Shown here: one piece after another, positions 58,401 to 64,000 of the stretch
Layout of the letters: the number at the start of each line of letters is the position of its first letter
How positions within the stretch are numbered: position 1 is the stretch's first letter
Assembly: GCA_964035545.1 (NCBI GenBank)
Contig: OZ037765.1
Coordinates: 14,688,698-14,752,697, forward strand
DNA: 64,000 nucleotides
DNA from: Bugula neritina
Taxonomy: Eukaryota; Bryozoa; Gymnolaemata; Cheilostomatida; Bugulidae
Direction: 5' to 3'
Made by a program: the position numbers and the translations under genes
The notes under the pieces: generated by a model
Told to the model about the DNA's origin: nothing
Databases searched by the model: none
The model's input: the letters and a program-made list of their open reading frames with translations, nothing else

Positions 58401-58500
58401 TGCAACACATTGAAAGTTACTGCAACATACTGAAACATACTGCAACATACTGAAAGATACTGAAATATACTGGAACATACCAAAATATACTTCAACATAT
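55500..58500. repeat. Mosaic segment resembling the 8.2-kb unit and its right border
   Basis: At 55500 the sequence leaves the 3.8-kb pattern (compare 48330, where GAAATTCACTGCAACCCACTG continues). From about 55740 to 57990 it is colinear with 26480-28720: GTTAACTATAATGCAAG at 56307 corresponds to 27044 (offset 29263), and AATACACTTCAACACACTG at 57421 corresponds to 28148 (offset 29273). From about 58021 it follows the sequence found just right of the domain border at 36053-36340. The last ~60 bp (58455-58510) match 36730-36785, with about 350 bp missing. Confidence 0.6.
58050..58331. repeat. 141-bp tandem duplication
   Basis: A block starting at ATTATGAATTACACTGCAAC and including AAACAAGTGAAATATACTGC occurs twice, with GAATTACACT at 58060 and 58201 (141 bp apart). 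The homologous stretch at 36090-36230 has only one copy. The two copies differ at one visible position (ACATACCGAAAG versus ACATACTGAAAG). Confidence 0.75.
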
Positions 58501-61500
58501 TAAAATATACTGCAACATACTGCAACATACCGAATTACACTGTAACAAACTGAAATACACTCCAACAAACTACAACATACTGAAATACACTGTAACATAT
58601 TGAAATACACCGCAACACATTGAAATATACTGCAACATAACGAAATACATAGTAAACTACTGAAATATACTGTAACACATTGAAACATACCGCAAAATAC
58701 TAAAATACACTGCAACACACTGAGGTATACTGTAACATATAGAAATGTACTGTAAAATACTTAAACATGTGACAACATACCAAAAAATATCCTGCAACAT
58801 ACTGAATTACACTGCAATATCCTGAAATATACTTCAACATACTGAAACATACCTAAAAACATTGAAATATACTGAAATACAGTGTAGGATATTGAAATAC
58901 ACTGCAACAATTTGGAATATACAGCAACATACCGAAGTATATGGTAACCTACTGAAATATGTTGCAAACTACTCAAATATACTGCAACATACTGCAACAT
59001 AATAAAATATACTATAACACACTGGAATAAACTGCAAAATACTGAAATATACTGTAACATACTGAAACATACTGCAACATACCGAAATATACTGTAACAT
59101 TCTGAAATATACTGCAAGATACTGCAATATACTGAAATACACTGTAACATACTGAAATACACTGCAACATACTGCAACATACTGACATACACTGGAACAT
59201 ACTGAAATACACTGCAACATACTACAACATACTGAAATACACTGTAACCTACTGAAATATGCTGTAGCACACTGAAATATACTGCAACATACTGAAATAT
59301 AATGCAAGTTACTACAACATTCTGAAAAACACTGTGACATACTGAAATACACTGCAAAATACTGCAACATACTGCAACATACTGAAATACACTGTAACAT
59401 ATTGAAATACACTGCAACATACTGCAACATACTTCAACACACTGAAACATACGGCAACACACTCACATGTACAGCGACACATTGAAATATACTGCAACAT
59501 ACTGAAATATGCTGTAGCATACTGAAATACACTGCAACACACTGAAATATACTGCAACATACTGCAACATACTGAAATACACTGTAACATACTGAAATAC
59601 ACTGCAACATACTGCAACATACTGAAATACACTGGAACATATTGAAACACACTACAACACATTGAAATATACTGCAACACACTGAAACATACAGCACCAT
59701 ACTGAAATATACTGCGACACATTGAAATATACTGCAACATACTGAAATATGCTGTAGCATGCTGTAATATACTGTAACACACTGTAATATACTGCAACAT
59801 ACTGCAACATACTGACATACACTGGAACATACTGAAATACACTCCAATATACTACAACATACTGAAATACACTGTAACCTACTGAAATATGCTGTAGCAC
59901 ACCGAAATATACTGCAACATACTAAAATATACTGCAACACATTGAAATATACTGCAACATAGTCAAATATAATGCAAGATACTGTAACATTCTGAAAAAC
60001 ACTGTAACATACTTAAATACACTGCAACATACTGCAACATACTGACATACACTGGAACATACTGAAATACACTCCAACATACTACAACATACTGAAATAC
60101 ACTGTAACCTACTGAAATATGCTGTAGCACACTGAAATATACTGCAACATACTGAAATATAATGAAAGTTACTACAACATACTGAAATACACTGTGACAT
60201 ACTGAGATACACTGCAACATACTGCAACATACTGCAACCTACTGCAACATACTGAAATACACTGTAACAGACTAAAATGTACTGTAACACACTGACATAT
60301 ACTGCAACACATTGAAATATACCGCAACATACTGAAATATGCTGTAGCACACTGAAATACACTGCAACTCACGATAATATAGTGTAATATACAGAAATGT
60401 ACTGCAACATACTGAAATATACTGTAACATACTGAAATTTGCTGCAACATACTGAAGTACACTGCAACATACTGCAACATACTGAAATACACTGTAACAT
60501 ATTGAAATACACGACAACACATTGAAATATACTGCAACACACTGAAGGATACGGCAACATACTGAAATATACTGCGACACATTGAAATATACTGCAACAT
60601 ACCGAAATATGCTGTAGCATACTGAAATATACTGTAACACACTGTAAAATACTGCAACATACTGCAACATACTGACATACACTGGAACATACTGAAATAC
60701 GCTGCAACATACTACAACATACTGAAATACACTGTACCCTACTGAAATATGCTGTAGCACACTGAAATATACTGCAACATACTGAAATATAATGCAAGTT
60801 ACTACAACGAACTGAAATACACTGTGACATACTGAGATACACTGCAACATACTGCAACATACTGCAACATACTGCAACATACTGATATACACTGTAACAG
60901 ACTGAAATGTACTGTAACACACTGGAATATACTGCAACATGCTGAAATACACTGTAACATACTGAAATATACTGCAACATACTCCAACATACCGAATTAC
61001 ACTGTAACAAACTGAAATACACTCCAACATACTACAACATACTGCAACATACTGCAACATACTACAACATACTGAAATAAACTGTGACATACTGAGATAC
61101 ACTGCAACATACTGCAAGATACTGCAACATACTGAAATACACTGTAACCTACTGAAATACACTGCAACATACTACAACATACTGAAATACACTGTAACAT
61201 TATGAATTACCCTGCAACACATTGAAAAATACTGCAACATATCGAAATATATGGTAAACAATTGAAATATACTGTAACACATCGAAAAATACTGCAACAT
61301 ACTGAAATATACTGTAACACACTGAAATATACTGCAACATACTGAAATACATTGTAACATACTGAAATATACTGCAACATACTGCAACATACTGAAATAC
61401 ACTGTAACATACTGAAATACACTGCAACATACTGCAACATACTGAAATACATTGGAACATATTGAAACACACTACAACACATTAAAATATACTGCAACAC

Positions 61501-62231
61501 ACTGAAACATACGGCAACATACTGAAATATACTGCAAAACATCTAAATATACTGCTACATACTGAAACATGCTGTAGCATACTGAAATACACTGCAACAC
61601 ACTGAAGTATACTGTAATATACAGAAATGTACTGTAACATACTGAAACGTACGTCAACATACTGAAATGTACTCCAACATGCTGAACTATACTGCAACAT
61701 ACTGAAATACACTGTAATATACTGAATTAAACTGCAACATACTGCAACATACTGAAATAAGCTGTACCATATTGAAATACACTACAACACATTGTAATAT
61801 ACTGCAACATACTGAACCATACGGCAACATACTGAAATATACTGCAAGACATTGAAATATACTGCAACATAGTCAAATATAACGCAAGATACTGTAACAT
61901 TCGGAAAAACACTGTGACATACTGAAATACACTGCAACATACTGCAACATACTGCAACATACTGATATACACTGCAACACATTGAAATAAACCGCAACAT
62001 ACCTAAATATACGGTAACATACTGAAATATACTGTAACTCATTGAAAAACATTGCAACATACTAAAACATACTGAAATATGCTGTAGCACACTGAAATAC
62101 ACCGCAGTTCACTGAAAAATAGTGTAATATACGGAAATATACCGTAACATACTGAAATATACTGTAACAGACTGAAATGTACTGTAACACACTGAAATAC
62201 ACTGCAACATGCTGAAATACACTGTAACATA
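58500..62231. repeat. 3.73-kb higher-order unit, copy 1 (satellite B)
   Basis: 58500 to about 59880 is repeated at 62232 to about 63610. ATAGAAATGTACTGTAAAAT at 58739 corresponds to 62471 (offset 3732). Further right the offset is 3742 (ACTCACATGTACAGCG at 59461/63203 and GCTGTAGCATGCTGTAATAT at 59751/63493). The rest of the unit (59880-62231) contains related local repeats such as GTTACTACAAC at 59308, 60168 and 60798. The phase is arbitrary. Confidence 0.65.
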
Positions 62232-64000
62232 CTGAAATATACTGCAACATACTGCAACATACCGAATTACACTGTAACAAACTGAAATACACTCCAACAA
62301 ACTACAACATACTGAAATACACTGTAACATATTGAAATACACCGCAACACATTGAAATATACTGCAACATAACGAAATATATGGTAAACTACTGAAATAT
62401 ACTGTAACACATTGAAACATACGGCAAAATACTAAAATACACTGCAACACACTGAAGTATACTGTAACATATAGAAATGTACTGTAAAATACTTAAACAT
62501 GTGACAACATACCAAAAAATATCCTGCAACATACTGAATTACACTGCAATATCCTGAAATATACTTCAACATACTGAAACATACCTAAAAACATTGAAAT
62601 ATACTGAAATACAGTGTAGGATATTGAAATACACTGCAACAATTTGGAATATACAGCAACATACCGAAGTATATGGTAACCTACTGAAATATGTTGCAAA
62701 CTACTGAAATATACTGCAACATACTGCAACATAATAAAATATACTATAACACACTGGAATAAACTGCAAAATACTGAAATATACTGTAACATACTGAAAC
62801 ATACTGCAACATACCGAAATATACTGTAACATTCTGAAATATACTGCAAGATACTGCAATATACTGAAATACACTGTAACATACTGAAATACACTGCAAC
62901 ATACTGCAACATACTGACATACACTGGAACATACTGAAATACACTGCAACATACTACAACATACTGAAATACACTGTAACCTACTGAAATATGCTGTAGC
63001 ACACTGAAATATACTGCAACATACTGAAATATAATGCAAGTTACTACAACATACTGAAAAACACTGTGACATACTGAAATACACTGCAACATACTGCAAC
63101 ATACTGCAACATACTGCAACATACTGAAATACACTGTAACATATTGAAATACACTGCAACATACTGCAACATACTGCAACACACTGAAACATACGGCAAC
63201 ACACTCACATGTACAGCGACACATTGAAATATACTGCAACATACTGAAATATGCTGTAGCATACTGAAATACACTGCAACACACTGAAATATACTGCAAC
63301 ATACTGCAACATGCTGAAATACACTGTAACATACTGAAATACACTGCAACATACTGCAACATACTGAAATACACTGGAACATATTGAAACACACTACAAC
63401 ACATTGAAATATACTGCAACACACTGAAACATACAGCACCATACTGAAATATACTGCGACACATTGAAATATACTGCAACATACTGAAATATGCTGTAGC
63501 ATGCTGTAATATACTGTAACACACTGTAATATACTGCAACATACTGCAACATACTGACATACACTGGAACATACTGAAATACACTCCAATATACTACAAC
63601 ATACTGAAATACACTGTACCCTACTGAAATATGCTGTAGCACACTGAATAATACTGCAACATACTGAAATATAATGCAAGTTACTACAACGAACTGAAAT
63701 ACACTGTGACATACTGAGATACACTGCAACATACTGCAACATACTGCAACATACTGCAACATACTGCAACATATTGATATACACTGTAACAGACTGAAAT
63801 GTACTGTAACACACGGAAATATACTGCAACATGCTGAAATACAGTGTAACATACTGAAATATACTGCAACATACTCCAACATACCGAATTACACTGTAAC
63901 AAACTGAAATACACTCCAACATACTACAACATACTGAAATACACTGTAACATATTGAAATACATCGCAACACATTGAAATATACAGCAACACACTGAAAT
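62232..64000. repeat. 3.73-kb higher-order unit, copy 2, cut by the window edge
   Basis: Colinear with copy 1 until about 63600. After that the best match switches to 60731 onward (ACTGTACCCTACTGAAATAT at 60731 and 63613, offset 2882). Copy 2 is therefore a recombinant of two parts of copy 1. The array continues past the end of the window. Confidence 0.6.

Larger units (their letters stand above)
52528..64000. repeat. Satellite B: 20-bp tandem repeat array, right part
   Basis: Continuation of the ACTGAAATACACTGCAACAT array in the same orientation and phase as before the transposon. It includes the remainder of 3.8-kb unit 4 (to 55461), a mosaic segment (to about 58500) and a 3.73-kb repeat domain that runs off the right edge. 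The longest minus-strand frame of the window (56312-57595, 427 codons) lies here and is a translation of the monomer, not a gene. Confidence 0.97.

Overview
The window is a eukaryotic satellite-DNA region, probably from an animal genome, with no gene I can support. Almost all of it is two tandem-repeat families. Satellite A (1 to about 6482) has a 20-bp monomer close to GCACTTTTTAGCACATTTAG. Satellite B (about 6483 to 49205, and 52528 to 64000) has a 20-bp monomer close to ACTGAAATACACTGCAACAT. Both monomers are pairs of related 10-bp units, and each family keeps one orientation throughout. The species cannot be named from this sequence. Eukaryotic origin rests on the satellites, a terminal-inverted-repeat transposon and tRNA-derived relics.

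Layout: 1-6482 satellite A, with landmark variants recurring at about 0.82-1.0 kb. A sharp A/B junction lies near 6482. 6483-8800 is introductory satellite B. 8800-36030 is B organised in an 8179-bp higher-order repeat (HOR): one incomplete copy (8800-14508), one internally deleted copy (14509-19110), two complete and almost identical copies (19111-27289 and 27290-35468), then the start of another. 36030-55500 is B organised in units of about 3.7-3.9 kb. 55500-58500 is a mosaic resembling the junction of the two HOR domains. 58500-64000 is B with a 3.73-kb repeat.

The only non-satellite DNA is a 3322-bp island at 49206-52527. It has perfect 19-bp terminal inverted repeats, and undisturbed versions of its target site exist in neighbouring HOR units. 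It is therefore a non-autonomous DNA transposon that landed in the array after the 3.8-kb units had multiplied. It carries a nested 760-bp foldback (MITE-like) element, a 72-bp tRNA-like relic between 8-bp direct repeats, a weaker second tRNA-like relic, and a duplicated left subterminal region. No transposase is visible.

Many long open frames exist on the minus strand of satellite B, but they are a by-product of the monomer. It contains no stop codon in any minus-strand frame, and because 20 is not a multiple of 3 all three frames spell the same 20-residue repeat. None is called as a gene. Coordinates of HOR boundaries were found by eye from shared variant monomers and are approximate to some tens of bases unless stated.
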